Shown here piece by piece: positions 1-10,556 of a stretch of DNA of 64,000 nucleotides; position 1 is the first letter of the stretch; every line of letters starts with the position of its first letter. The stretch covers positions 16,389,791 through 16,453,790 of the forward strand of contig OX336344.1 in NCBI GenBank assembly GCA_946902875.1, written 5' to 3'. The DNA is from Nematopogon swammerdamellus. Taxonomy: Eukaryota; Arthropoda; Insecta; Lepidoptera; Adelidae. The notes under the pieces were generated by a model. It searched no databases and was not told the origin of the DNA. It saw only the letters and a program-made list of their open reading frames with translations. A program made the position numbers and the translations under genes.

Positions 1-270
1 CGGAACTGAATTTTATTTAGCCTATCCTGTGTCCCGTATAATCAAATGTGCTTGTAATAAGTTTCATCGAATTCGGATGATCGGTTTAAGAGTAATATAA
101 TGGAGGAACATTCATACATACATACATACATACAGAAAAGATTTCTAAAAATCGTCAATTTAGTTTTAGTATCATACATAGGGTCTACAAACGCAATATC
201 TCATAAAACAAAGTAACTTATTCCATGACCATGCCTTACAGATTTGATGATAGTAGGTATACATTACAAC
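1..270 (+). repeat. Family G foldback arm (cut by window edge)
   Basis: This stretch matches 60952-61200 closely and, in reverse, 61289-61530. It is one arm of a large inverted-repeat element whose other part lies left of the window or is lost. A short CATA microsatellite sits at about 113-135. No coding signal is visible. Confidence 0.75.
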
Positions 271-302
271 TATTTATAATTTCAAGTGTTCTAGGAACAT
301 TT

Positions 303-395
303 GAAAATGCCCCTTTTGATAGTTATTTTAATGTTTGTTAGGTAGGTTTATTTCTTTAGTTATTAGTATTACTTTTTTGTTATTTATTAAATAAA
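303..395 (+). repeat. LINE 3'UTR relic
   Basis: The CCCTTTTGATAGTTATTTT segment and the bases after it recur at 3688-3750 and, attached to a readable LINE C-terminus, at 37240-37345. It is therefore a 5'-truncated LINE 3' end. Confidence 0.6.
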
Positions 396-421
396 TTACG
401 ACTATTTATACTAACAAAGTA

Positions 422-753
422 CATACATACATATCGCACACGCTGAATCCCGACAATCGGGGTAAGCAGAGTAATCGGTGTTGTCCTGCAAGAACTCTGG
501 TAAATTGCAGCACAACACCGACCACCACGTTTCGCAAAGTATTCGAACAAGATTAAATCTATCAAGCAGCAAGTAAGGCACGAAGACCCACCTGCTGCAT
601 GACTCGGTGGAAGTACCGTGCCAAGGTGAGAGGTGGCGAGCCTGTCGCCCTTTAGCACGGCATCTTGTCCTTATCCCGTAGTCGCCTTTTACGACATGCA
701 CGGGGAGAGATGCAGTGGGGCTATTATTTTTAAGTACCGAACCCACACGGTAC
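422..753 (-). mobile_element. Family B SINE-like retroposon, copy 1
   Basis: This is a full-length copy of a roughly 330-bp repeat, also seen at 3815-4147, 6945-7254, 45990-46250, 53300-53600 and 60240-60545. It is flanked by a 9-bp direct repeat AACAAAGTA (413-421 and 754-762). The low-coordinate end carries a CATACATACATA tail, so the 3' end is on the left and the element reads on the minus strand. The 5' end starts at the ACACGGTAC side (753). A 92-codon frame runs through it, but it is shared only because the copies are similar. I see no clear pol III A/B boxes. Target duplication plus tail suggest target-primed insertion by a LINE partner. Confidence 0.8.
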
Positions 754-766
754 AACAAAGTATACG

Positions 767-1439
767 TAATTTATTAGGGAACCTTTGAAAGACTCAACGA
801 AGCCTAAAAATTCGCCTATCAAATATTTCATATAACATTTCGGGCCGAGGTCCAATTATTCACATTCCAATTTGGTGAGCCACTTGGAGGGTTGCTACTC
901 TTGTTTTGTAAGTTATACAGCTTAGAGTATTTAATGTATGTGTGATAGGTACCTGTCGAGCGTGTAAGTTTCGAAGTTATTCCTAACTCCCTTGACCCCC
1001 TGTGATTGAATTCAGGTTCGTAGAAATTATTCAATGGCACGGAATCTCTTCAGAAAGTTCACATTTCAACGATTATTGCGGCGGGATAAGTTCGATTTAG
1101 ATCCCTGGTTAACCGTATTGGGTGAATGTGTTTCCCCCCGAATTCAACCTACCCGATCCCTAGCTATTCCCTTATTGCATACTTGAGCGTACTCTGTCGA
1201 TTTAGTGAGCGTCGATCTTCTCCGTTAACATTCGATATCTGAATCTGGTAGTCGAAAAAGTGTAGATTTTCTGCGTCGACCTTTAAGGTCTGAGTACAGT
1301 GGTCGGAAGAGTTAACCTCCAGATGATCCGACGGAGGTCGAAACATGTGTGTCGATTCTTCTCCTTAAATTTTCTAGACCAGAGACCAGCGATCGTAAAA
1401 AAGCTTTGAGATTTTTTTAGTAAGCGCGATATTTGTCTG
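767..1439. other. No gene recognised
   Basis: Unannotated DNA. The part at 1190-1350 shares short phrases (TCGAAAAAGTGT) with the LINE at 1440-1820 and may be a decayed piece of it. Confidence 0.4.
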
Positions 1440-1820
1440 CGTGCCAACCATAAGGTGTCTAACGACGCTCATGGACATTCGGTCGCATGCGGGGGTTGTG
1501 AATGCCATGCCGGCCTGACAGGTGCCTATTCACGCCTCTTTTGAAGGACCCGAGACTGTACTTGGGAGGGGGGGGGGGGGGGGGGGGGGATATGTGGGCA
1601 GGGAGAGCATTCCAGAGTTTACCGGTTATGTGGAGGTAGGATCTGCAGAAACATTGGTACGCAACGGCGGTAAGTCCAGCGTGTAGGGTAGGGATGCAAT
1701 CCCTGCCCAGTGTGCGCTGTGCTAGATCTGAGTTTAGTGGTCGAAAAAGTGTCGATCTTCCTTCTCTCGAATAACGAATGGTCGACGTACGACATAGTCT
1801 ACGTTGCAGTTTGTGGCGCA
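1440..1820 (-). pseudogene. LINE (family X) reverse-transcriptase C-terminus, 5'-truncated
   Basis: The minus-strand frame reads from an RT C-terminal tail into the motif LWNALPAHI, then LGSFKRGVNRHL and the end PRMRPNV. This is the usual 'RT...LWNSLP...FKRxVxxHL' tail of insect non-LTR retrotransposons of the jockey/CR1 kind. A run of about 24 G (1567-1590) is inserted between the LWNALP and FKRG motifs and reads as polyproline. The same 3' end occurs at 14778-14940 and 22014-22115 (minus) and at 27281-27430 and 60103-60230 (plus). It is a dead-on-arrival copy; only the last ~120 residues remain. Confidence 0.8.
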
Positions 1821-1969
1821 ATCAGTGTCCTGCTGTGGACATTCACAGTTTGTTCACGGGATTTATAAGTAGTACGATTCTGTTTCACGAATGTTCGTGA
1901 TTGCCTTTTTAGGGTTCCGTTCGTCCAACTATGCTCTTACATCAGTGGTGCCCATACTTTTTTCTATGA

Positions 1970-2665
1970 AGATCTACCAGAGGTGTCTGTCGTGTCGGTT
2001 TGCGGCACGAAATCGCGCACGACAGTTTCGGGTACAGCCCGAACACGGTGCGTGCAAGCCGAAATGTTCCGAGCACGATCGTGTTTCCGTGCTAGCTAGG
2101 CCAGCCCGACGCCCGGTCGACACGATAAGCACGAACCGTGTTGACGGCATGCTGATGTGATTATGCGCGCGCGCACCTACAAGAATTTAGGATTTCTTTA
2201 TTTATTTCTTATACAATGTCAGCCCAACGCAAATTTTTTCCTATAATTAGGAATAAGATGTCAAAGAAACAAAAGAAACTCTTTTGTTTTGGGATTAGTC
2301 TGGCTCTGGCTACACTAGACTGCAGCCCTGCCTGTCTTGTCAGCTTGTCGCCTTTTACGACATGCACGGGTAGAGATGCAGTGGGGTTATTCTTTTTAAG
2401 TACCGGCCCCACACGGTAATACAATATCATTGCTAAATCATGGCCCAGGCCCACTTGTGGCATAATAAATAACTTCCGTCTCGTGTACAGCGGGCTGGCT
2501 CGTGTCGTGCGTGACACGAACACGAAACGGGCCAGCTAGGCTGAGCCGAGTTTAACCGAGCACGCGCGGCGTCGTACACGGGGCGCGCACGCTCGCTTGA
2601 TTCCTGTGCACCGGGCTGCGTTCGTGTCCAACTCGACACGATACGACAGGTCTGAGATCTACCTA
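1970..2665. repeat. GC-rich element with possible inverted ends
   Basis: Two GC-rich blocks (1970-2175 and 2470-2665) rich in CACGA/CGTGT words flank an AT-richer middle. Their outer ends are imperfect inverted repeats (AGATCTACCAGAGGTGTCTG on the left, CTGAGATCT-containing end on the right). The middle holds a partial family B 5' end (2336-2419). Probably an old DNA element interrupted by later insertions; I could not find a target duplication. Confidence 0.35.
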
Positions 2666-2669
2666 CAAA

Positions 2670-3160
2670 AAATTTAAGGTTGTGAGATCGACACTTATAT
2701 CAAAGCTTTTCGTTGTTAAATAATTTGTAGTAATTTTTGCTTGAATTGAAAACTATGTTCATTTTCATTACATATCTTTTATATTTGTTACTATGGCGGT
2801 CCTTGTGGAAGACGACACCACCCGGAAAATGTTAGTCACATCAAATATTATGAATTCTTTGATGTTTCTAGAGTCACTTCTTGCTCTACATATTTTCAGC
2901 GATCGACCTAAAAGCCTCTTGCGATCGACCGTTTGGGCACCACTGTCTTACATGATCGGTTATGATATGAGTCTGTCTGTCCCTCTGTGTGTCAGTATGT
3001 CGTTGTACGTTTATTGGCATATTATACAATACTACGGGTCGATTTTAGATAGATGGAGAGTGCATGAGGTTCAAAGACGGATTTATCTCTTACAGATACT
3101 TCTTCCATTCAACCTTTGGATGCTTGAGACCCTTTATAGGACGGCTAGAACTTTATAGTA
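2670..3160. other. No gene recognised
   Basis: A 121-codon plus-strand frame (2793-3158) runs here. It matches no family I know and its hydrophobic bias is what AT-rich DNA gives by chance. I do not call it a gene. Confidence 0.4.
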
Positions 3161-3162
3161 AT

Positions 3163-3395
3163 ACAAGCTGTGCCCGCGGCTCCGCCCGCTCTCATATTTC
3201 ACTTCACTGCTAACCTCATAAGCCATTTAGCGTGATAGTAAGTAGCCTATAGTTGATGGGAAGAATCAAGCTATCCGTAGAATTTTGTTTTATTAAAATC
3301 GGTTCAGTGGTTCTCGAGTTATAAGCGGACAGACAGACATACACTCAGACACTCAGACAGAAAGCAGACGTTGGATTTTATTATAGGTAAGGATA
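3163..3395 (+). repeat. Family H retroposon 3' end, copy 1
   Basis: It starts ACAAGCTGTGCCCGCGGCTC, contains AATCGGTTCAGTGGTTCT and a CAGACAGACA run, and ends in a TAGGTAAGGATAAGGA tail. A nearly identical copy lies at 18337-18562. The form (fixed 3' end, short repeat tail) is that of an RTE-type LINE 3' end or a SINE using it; this is inference. Confidence 0.7.
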
Positions 3396-3687
3396 AGGAA
3401 GAAGGAAGCAGTCGCCGATAGAGTACAGTGGCCAGTGGACTGTACACCTCTATTCAATTAAGCGTCAAATAAAATCAGGCGAACAAATTACGGGTGGCCA
3501 TTACTATAAATAAGGGGTTAATATAGTGAATTGTAAGTATGTAGGTAGTAGCAAAAGAGTTGAGTGTGAGAATTGAAGATAAAATAATTAATAATACATG
3601 TAAGTATATAAAAGCTATTCTTGTGTAAATATCTAAAAAATAATATACAGATAAAATATATACATACATATTGAATAAACTAACAAA

Positions 3688-3813
3688 CCCCTTTTGATAG
3701 TTATTTTACAGTTTGTTAAGTACCTAGGTTTTAATTATTTAGTTATTAGAGACCAAGTTGCCTATTGCCAGAGTCTCAGGGTTTGATTCCTGGTCTGGTT
3801 CGGCTTTGCATCA
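3688..3813 (+). repeat. LINE 3'UTR relic followed by tRNA-like SINE piece
   Basis: 3688-3750 matches the 37240-37345 LINE tail. 3748-3795 contains a T-arm-like block (GGGTTTGATTCC) that may be the B-box of an old tRNA-derived SINE. The family B copy at 3815 inserted into this sequence. Confidence 0.4.
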
Positions 3814-3814
3814 T

Positions 3815-4147
3815 ACATACATACATATCACACACGCTGAATCCCGACAATCGGGGTAAGCAGAGTAATCGGTGTTGTGCTGCAAGAACTCTGGTCAATT
3901 ACAGCACAACACCGACCACCACGTTTCGCAAAGTATTCGAACAAGATTAAATCGATCAGGCAGCAAGTAAGGCACGAAGACCCACCTGCTGCATGACTGG
4001 GTGGAAGTACCGTGCCAAGGTGAGAGGTGGCGACCCTGTCGCCCTTTAGCACGGCATCTTGTCCTTATCCCTTAGTCGCCTTTTACGACATGCATGGGGA
4101 GAGATGCAGTGGGGATATTCTTTTTAAGTACCGGCCCCACACGGTAC
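3815..4147 (-). mobile_element. Family B SINE-like retroposon, copy 2, with 13-bp TSD
   Basis: Best-preserved copy of the family. It is bounded by perfect direct repeats GGCTTTGCATCAT at 3802-3814 and 4148-4160. The tail side is ACATACATACATAT (left) and the head side ends CACACGGTAC (right). A 13-bp duplication and a short tandem tail are typical of LINE-mobilised retroposons, not of DNA transposons. Confidence 0.9.
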
Positions 4148-4160
4148 GGCTTTGCATCAT

Positions 4161-4645
4161 GTATTAAATAAACAAATTTTAAGACGAGTTCTTAGAATAA
4201 GAAACGCATTCTTGTGGTGCTCAATTGAAAAACGTGCTTGCTGACAGGAATGCGATTAGAGTTGTTGCCTCCGGGCCATGCAATTTATTAGTCGTCCGTG
4301 TCGGCATACGGCTCGAAGTAAATTCTATTGAAGCAGTGAAATAGAATGGTCGATCCGAAGTACTCTTTCGTTTTTGTTTGTAGTAGAGACTATAAACAAA
4401 TTTTCACCTATATAGATTAGCTGGTGTGCAATCCCGGGTTTAATATTGAGTATACAAGTGGAGGTTTAGTTAAAAAAAATTTAAGGGAATATTTTAGAAT
4501 AATATTTCTGAGATTATTATTTTCATTATTTTTTTAGGGGGATATGATGTAAATTTATTTTTTTGAGCCAGGTTGGTTTGTATCTTTTTAAATTAAAATA
4601 TTTTAGTAGGAAAGGATCAATTAATTGAAAAAAAAAATTTTTTGA
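4161..4645. other. AT-rich DNA, nothing recognised
   Basis: No repeat family seen elsewhere in the window and no coding signal; several T/A runs. Confidence 0.5.
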
Positions 4646-4648
4646 ATA

Positions 4649-4960
4649 TTAATAATACAATTTAACTATTTTTACTGTCTCCTCTATAAATTTGTTCATC
4701 GAAGCCTTTTTTATGTAAACCAACATGGGTGGATATGCCGAGAGACTAATGGTGCAGTCGACAGAGCAAAAATGACCTCTCCTCGCGAAATCACCTTCAG
4801 TAGGTGCCATGCGAGCAGATTCGCGGACTGTTGCTAGGCTGTCTAGCCTGTTAATACAACGTTTGGAGACACCCAGGTTAAAGGATTCGGGAAGCCAGTT
4901 CCACACCCTAGCGGTGCGACAAAGAAACAATTCAGAGAACCGATGGGTTCTCAAAAGCTC
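4649..4960 (-). pseudogene. LINE reverse-transcriptase C-terminal fragment
   Basis: The minus-strand frame contains LFLCRTARVWNWLPESF then NLGVSKRCINRLDSL. This is the same tail as the plus-strand fragments at 18950-19115 (LCRTARVW) and 36096-36300 (LCRTASVW...NLGVFKRRRINKLDS). It is truncated at its 5' side and there is no upstream polymerase domain. Bases 4960-5150 may be further decayed LINE sequence. Confidence 0.75.
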
Positions 4961-5204
4961 AAAGTCAACAACAAAAGGGTGCTGAGTCCCTCTACGACGA
5001 GTCTTGCGGAGATAGAACAGGTGCCAGGGAATAAGGAATACTTAGTCTACTTGTTTGTTACTCATTCATTAAAGTCTCACCCAGGTGACTTCAGGCAGTC
5101 TACCGGGAACAGCTCGAAACGCTAACTCACCCAAAAACTTGTCTATTTTAACCAATAATCGCATTAAGAGTGTAACATTCGTTGAGTGTATTACCTAGTG
5201 CTTT

Positions 5205-5472
5205 CTGATTTGGCGGCGGGTGGCCGAGTCATCTGGGCGTCGGCTTCTCTTGCAAGAGGTCCGAGGTTCGAATCCAACCGGCGTGTACCAATGAGTTTTT
5301 TCTGATTTGAAAAAAAATAATACGTACACATTTTCACCCACTGCTCCATGATTCGAATTCAATGTGAAAATGTAGGTCAACCGAGTTGACTGGAGGAAAT
5401 TACCTAAGGCAATAAGCCAGCCCTTGCCACACATAAAGTGACATAAAGTTCATTATTATTATTATTATTTCT
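5205..5472 (+). mobile_element. tRNA-derived SINE with ATT tail
   Basis: The 5' part (5211-5280) reads like a tRNA: an A-box region GTGGCCGAGTCATCTGGG and a B-box GAGGTTCGAATCC. It lacks a foldable acceptor stem. A non-tRNA body follows, and the element ends in an ATTATTATT tail (about 5450-5470). A related head is at 14955-15020. Pol III promoter boxes are visible; activity is unknown. Confidence 0.75.
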
Positions 5473-6060
5473 TAAAAGAGTGGTTCCCGGTGCATACGCT
5501 GGATTTGAAATGGTGCACCACAGTTTGGTGAGTTATAGTAAACTAGGTAGAAATCTTTTTATGTTTGTTTGATGTGCACATAATACATGTCAAGGCATCC
5601 AGGCATTAATTACCAACCCAATTGTTTTCGTTTTATTGTCTCGACGGGATGTTGAAGCCGAGCATAATACATGTCAATATTCGATAGGATTCTCGCGCAC
5701 CCACCCAACCCACCTGAAGCGGGCGTAGCTCGGCCACAAGAATCCTCGGCTTCATTTTCAAAATCGAACTAAATATGTAATACGTACCTACCTTCCTATA
5801 AATTTAGCTACTTATCGTATATAGACGTTCGGCGGGGTTACTACCCCTGCAGGGATAGATTATGAGTAAACGAGAGAATCCCGGATAGTGTAATAGCGCA
5901 CGCTGGAGTGGGGTTTTAAAATAAATTTTCTCTAGGCGCGGGGGCAAGGGGGGCGACGACGACGTCGCGCGCGCATCGCTTACTAAGGAAGGGGTTGTTT
6001 TCAAACGCGCACGGGTTAGGGCGGAAGCGGCGAAAAAATATTCACTTAATATAGGTTTTT
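5473..6060. other. No gene recognised
   Basis: Contains a GC-rich patch near 5930-6020 and a duplicated ATAATACATGTCAA phrase (5580 and 5664). A 91-codon minus frame is not recognised. Confidence 0.4.
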
Positions 6061-6061
6061 T

Positions 6062-6379
6062 TTTTATGGAAACTGACACGGTTGGCTACATCACCTACAA
6101 CATCCGTGATGTCAGCCCATAACACCGGGTGAACTTGGTGCCACGTCAGTGCTTCCCTTCGGTCGTGCCGGCTACACTGAACTGGACGGAAAACACAAAC
6201 TATTTACATAGCCGTTTCGACCGACCTTTCGTTCAGTGCGGTGGTACCAACCCGAGCGGGTTAAACCCTACCACCTAGTAATATAAGAAGGGAGTCATAT
6301 CCCTTAGTCGCCTTTTACGACATACACGGGGAGAGATGCAGTGGGGATATTCTTTTAAAGTACCGGCCCCACACGGTAC
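6062..6379 (-). mobile_element. Family A SINE-like retroposon with B-type head
   Basis: Reads on the minus strand from the CCGTGTGGGGCCGGTACTTT head (right) through the GTCGTAAAAGGCGACTAAGG block, the ACTAGGTGGTAGGGTTTAA body and the GGCTGACATCACGGATGTTG tail, to an A-rich end (T run at 6057-6065). The first ~78 bp are the same as the family B head; the rest is the family A body. Confidence 0.8.
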
Positions 6380-6940
6380 ACGTTATAGAAGAAATTTTAC
6401 TTAATTAAAGGCACGAAAGAAATTAAAGGCACTTGTACGAACGCGGGAGTAGGCAGTCTCTGGATGAGCTTACTGAGACTAATATTATAGTACTACAAGA
6501 TCTCTCTAGGGCGGGCATCTACTTCGGTATCAACGTGGAAGACGAGCAATATACGTTACTTTTTAACCCCCGATGCAAAAGGAGGGTTGTTTTAATTTTT
6601 TTTTATTTGTACTTTAGCTTTTTGGTCTGGATTCATCAGTACGAACACAATCGAAGGATCGTCTGTTTCAAATAAGAAATTCTCATCTATACGAACCCGA
6701 TGTTGTCCTGCTATAAAAGTGCACAAGATTGCAACGGATTAAAGTTGAGAGCACCTATAGTGAGAGCCACTGAATCCAACGCCGATCGATCACAACAGGC
6801 CGACCGCATTCCTGAATTGATACTAAAGGTCTTTTCCTTCAATACACTGCGTCAAATTCTAGTAACGCGTTCATCCGAATGTCGTTACTGATTCATTTCA
6901 GCTTTATTCTCATATCGAACCTTTCTAAATCTATGTACAC
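6380..6940. other. No gene recognised
   Basis: Two short plus frames (6433-6675 and 6700-6891) match nothing I know and lack splice context. Confidence 0.4.
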
Positions 6941-6944
6941 ACCA

Positions 6945-7254
6945 CACGCTGTATTCCGACAGGCGGGGTAAGCAGAGTAATCGATGTGTGCTGCAAGTAG
7001 GTACTCTTGTAAATTACAGCACAACATTGAACACCACATTTAGCAAAGTATTAGGACAAGAGAACTATCAAGCAAGTAAGGCACGAAGAAACACCTGCTA
7101 CACGACTAGGTGGAAGGAGCGTGCCAAGGTGAGAGGTGGCTAGCCTGTCGCTCTTATGCACGGAATCTTGTCCTTATCCCTTATTCGTCTTTTACGACAT
7201 GCACGGGGAGATGTGCAGTGGGGCTATTCCTTGTAAGTACCGACCCCACACGAT
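6945..7254 (-). mobile_element. Family B retroposon, diverged copy
   Basis: Same order as the other B copies (CACGCTGTATTCCGACA at left to CCCCACACGATAC at right) with several small deletions. A target duplication could not be set with confidence. Confidence 0.75.
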
Positions 7255-7854
7255 ACTTTCTATAATTATTATATTTACTAAATTTAATATTACTAATTAT
7301 TAATTATTTGTATTCAGATGTCTTCCCAATGTCTACTGATTTCCTTCTATCTACCGTTATCTTGGTTTTATTCTACTACGAACTAAAACACCGCCTGAAA
7401 AACTCCTCCTATTTAATATACACATCCTTAAACGACTTACTTTTGCCTTTCCAAGTTAGAAACGCGAATCAATTTATTAAGACAAGTAACGCTCATACAT
7501 AACAGAGAATTCTTTATTTTGTTAGACCGCGAGACGAGTAGGTACATAGGTTCTAACCTACATACTCGTCTCGCGATAGTATTAATATATTATGAACATG
7601 TTTCGTAAGACATTTTCAGTTGGGTAGAGCTAGGGTTGTTTCAATCGAAGCCGTAGGATTAAGGTTCCTCCAGGAAGGTTTACATTGGTAAGGCTAGGGG
7701 TTGTCTTTGTTAGTGCCTATAGGTTCAATTCAGTATAGATCAAACGGAGAACTCACGGGATGTCATCTAAGACTAGGTCAGCAGGGTTGCTTCGGTCCAC
7801 ACCTCTCCACAGCTTACATCGCCGCTCTAAATACGTAAGGAGATTTAAACAACA
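7255..7854. other. No gene; one short palindrome
   Basis: At 7527-7575 CGCGAGACGAGTA pairs with TACTCGTCTCGCG around a small loop. No target duplication seen. The rest holds nothing recognisable. Confidence 0.4.
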
Positions 7855-8118
7855 GGCCAAGATGAAGTCAGACTCGCGCACCGAGGTTTCCGCACCACAA
7901 AACAAATAAAAAAACCAAGTTTCTTATACGATAATTTTTTTACTCTTTCTATTTTTTATTATTGGTTGCTATATCCGCCATAATAGGTAACACATATTCT
8001 TTGAAAATTTCAACCGGCTAGCTAGATATTACGGTTCCAAAGATCCAGCAATAGGTCAGACAGACAGATGGCGTAGGATTAGTAATAGGCTTCCGATCGG
8101 GGTACGGAAACCTAAAAA
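7855..8118 (+). repeat. Family C repeat, variant
   Basis: Begins with a GACTCGCGCACCGAGG block and contains AACCGGCTAGCTAGATATTACGG-type text, CAGACAGACAGA and TTAGTAATAGGCTTCCG, all shared with the fuller copies at 14272-14656, 32356-32755 and 51814-52168. Confidence 0.6.
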
Positions 8119-8194
8119 GGATGGAAGAGGCAACAACTAGGGGCGGAATTATAAAACGAAGAAAAAAAATATTTTTAAACCCTAGAATAAACTC

Positions 8195-8362
8195 CACCGC
8201 GTACTACGCTCGACGGACGGAAAGGACGATCGTGCGCCGCCGTGTTCTCCGCATCATTTTGTATGGAGAAACGAAGTTCGCAAATCTATCACTAGAGGCG
8301 CTGCTCCGTTTCTCCATACAAAATGATGCCGAGAACACGGCGGTGTAGCGTAGTACGCGGTG
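8195..8362. mobile_element. Foldback MITE with ~75-bp arms
   Basis: CACCGCGTACTACGCT at the left end is matched in reverse by AGCGTAGTACGCGGTG at the right end, and the arms continue through GCCGCCGTGTTCTC and CATCATTTTGTATGGAGAAAC. A short spacer lies at about 8270-8308. Open frames on both strands here are by-products of the palindrome. No target duplication was certain. Confidence 0.75.
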
Positions 8363-8850
8363 TAGGTTAAATCTCGTGATAAGGGTACTTGTATAGTAAT
8401 ATAGCAACGTTGGATGTACTTGAGGGTGTAAACTTGTAAAGTCGTGCGGGCGTGATACCGAGTAAGTAATACGTTTTGTCCAAAAGTTTGGTATTTCGGT
8501 AGTTTGTCGAGCTTCAGAAAGTTCTGGCTTTCGCGTGCTTGCGCTAAACTATGAATCCAACTGCCTCGAACCACACATCTGGAAGCTTCGGATGAGAAAC
8601 TCGCTCTTGCCAACGGCTCCGCTCGCGTCATTGACAGATTTGGACGAAAGTTTGAGGGAACATTATGATTATGTTTTCAAAGTCGCAATGTATCCACGTG
8701 TGTTATCGTTTGTATAGAAACTTAATGTATGTATAATATATGTATGTATATATAATGTAATAATATGTAAATATAATAATGTATGTATATATACCTATGA
8801 CCCCTTAAGTATGTCTGTAAGGAATGCATTTTTTACTTATGTTTTTTATG
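8363..8850. other. No gene recognised
   Basis: Ends in an AT-rich TATGTATA-type stretch (8725-8800). Confidence 0.4.
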
Positions 8851-8854
8851 TTTT

Positions 8855-9215
8855 TTAGGGTTCCATATTCGTACGTAAGCCAAGCATACGCCGCCCGTCC
8901 GTCTGTTCGTCCTGTCTTTAAAGGGCTGTATCTTTTGACCTGTAATAGCTACCTATTACAGGTAGCGAACATTGCAAGTAGCTACCTACTTGCAAAGTTC
9001 ACAAAAAATGTGATATTGTAGCGGATGTACTAACAAATAAAAATAAAAACAAAACAAATTATTTATCTTTTTAATACTGGTATTAACAAAATTTCAACCT
9101 TCTACCTATTACGGTTCATAAGATACAGTGTATCGGACGGACGGCCGGACGGACAGAATACCGACAGACAGACAGACAGACGACGTAGTCTTAGTAATAG
9201 GCTTCCGTATAATAA
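8855..9215 (+). repeat. Family C repeat, variant with hairpin insertions
   Basis: Shares AGGGTTCCATATTCGTAC, CCGTCCGTCTGTTCGTCC, the AATAAAAATAAAAAC block and a CAGACAGACAGACGACGTAG end with family C. It differs by two small hairpins at 8943-8998. Confidence 0.6.
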
Positions 9216-10075
9216 AAATAAAATAAATATAGTAGTGTCACTAATTGTTGTTTATTATTTATTGTTTATTTAGCATCTATTGGCAGTACACTGCGCTCAG
9301 ATTTGTCATATTTACATTGTAACATTCTGCCAGTTCGATTATCACAGCGAAGAAGAATTGACAAGAAACTTCACTGGAAATTTATTCAATGTACACTTAG
9401 TCTACTGTACAAAAATGTTTGCCACTGCCTAGACACGCATTTGCTGATTTGTGACAGATGCAGCAATTCATGACATAATATATTAGGTAAGAATGTTCTA
9501 TAGATTTTCAGTTACGTCATAATTTCAGCGTTGTAAGCGGTAATACCTCTGCTTGGCCTCTGTATGTATTTACAGGCAAAATTCAATAAATCAGATGCTC
9601 GTTCCGGGCGAAAAGTTTTGTAAAGCTGCGTCGTCGGTTTACCATTTAGGATAACGACACCAGAACCTGAAGTGTTGAATTAAATCGCAGCTGGGGCCCA
9701 GTTTTCTTGAATAACGGCTTATTTCACGGTAATGGTGCGGAAAATACAGGTCTTAACGCAAAATTTGGCAACGCGACGACGCGACGGCGGCGTCGAATGA
9801 GATTTTTTATCAAATGTCACATTTATCTTTACGTGTGAAGTAAGTGAGAGTTTTATACCTGGAAATTTAGATCGCCTATCCTAAATATTTCTCTCTGAGA
9901 AAAACTGTTACAGAAGAGCCGAAAATAGTTAGGTGAGAGGATTGCTGTGCTTTCAGTTTGGACCAGGTACTGGCAGCAAAAAAAGTGTTCTTACTTGTAT
10001 TCTTTATGTGTGGAGACTGAGGAGACCTCCAGAGAGATGGTCCGTAGACCTTATGAGCAATGGGATTAAGGGTTT
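9216..10075. other. No gene recognised
   Basis: A short CG-rich patch (9765-9795) with repeated GACG is the only notable composition change. Confidence 0.4.
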
Positions 10076-10352
10076 TTTTGTTTATGGAAAACTGAACTAG
10101 ACGGAAAACACGAACTATTTACATAGCCGTTTCGACCGACGTTTCGCTCAGTGCGGTGGTATCAACCCGGGCGGGATAAACCCTACCACCTAGTAAGGTA
10201 AGAAGGGAAGGGACCTACAGTTTAACGTGGAATCCGAACCACCTCCAGCCTACAACGGTCGAGCGGTCATCGACCCAAGTACTGATCGCGCTCAGCGTTG
10301 CTTAACAACAGTCGACCGAGCCGCACCACTGAGCTACCGAGGCTGACGTTGG
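10076..10352 (-). mobile_element. Family A SINE with tRNA-like/5S rRNA-like head
   Basis: On the minus strand the element begins at 10347 with GCCTCGGTAGCTCAGTGG, an A-box-like tRNA start, followed by a TTAAGCAACG...AGTACTTGGGTCGATGACCGC block. That block resembles the internal promoter region of 5S rRNA. It then joins the family A body. This head differs from the B-type head found on other family A copies. Confidence 0.8.
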
Positions 10353-10446
10353 ATGGTGGAAGGTTGGATGAAGCTGACGGAGTTCTGAACAGGATTGAGT
10401 CTGGAGAGACTTACATCTAGAGGAGTAAGCAAGCAAAACTGAATGA

Positions 10447-10545
10447 AAGGTCGGTCGAAGAGTCACCTAGTTCACCGAGGTGTTATGGGCTGACATTACG
10501 GATGTTGTAGGTGATGTAGCCAACCGTGTCAGTTTCCATGAAAAG
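10447..10545 (+). repeat. Family A 3' fragment
   Basis: Only the AAAGGTCGGTCGAAG start of the tail and the GATGTTGTAGGTGATGTAGC end remain; the middle is deleted. Confidence 0.7.
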
Positions 10546-10556
10546 CCATAATTATA

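Noticed and set aside
411..758. Frames conserved between family B copies (MLKGDR... reading)
   Set aside because: Shared because the repeat copies are similar; broken in most copies and with no known domain.
2793..3158. 121-codon plus-strand frame with hydrophobic segments
   Set aside because: No recognisable family, no splice or start context, composition as expected for AT-rich DNA.
5211..5282. tRNA gene
   Set aside because: A and B boxes are present but no acceptor stem or anticodon arm folds; it is a SINE head with body and tail.
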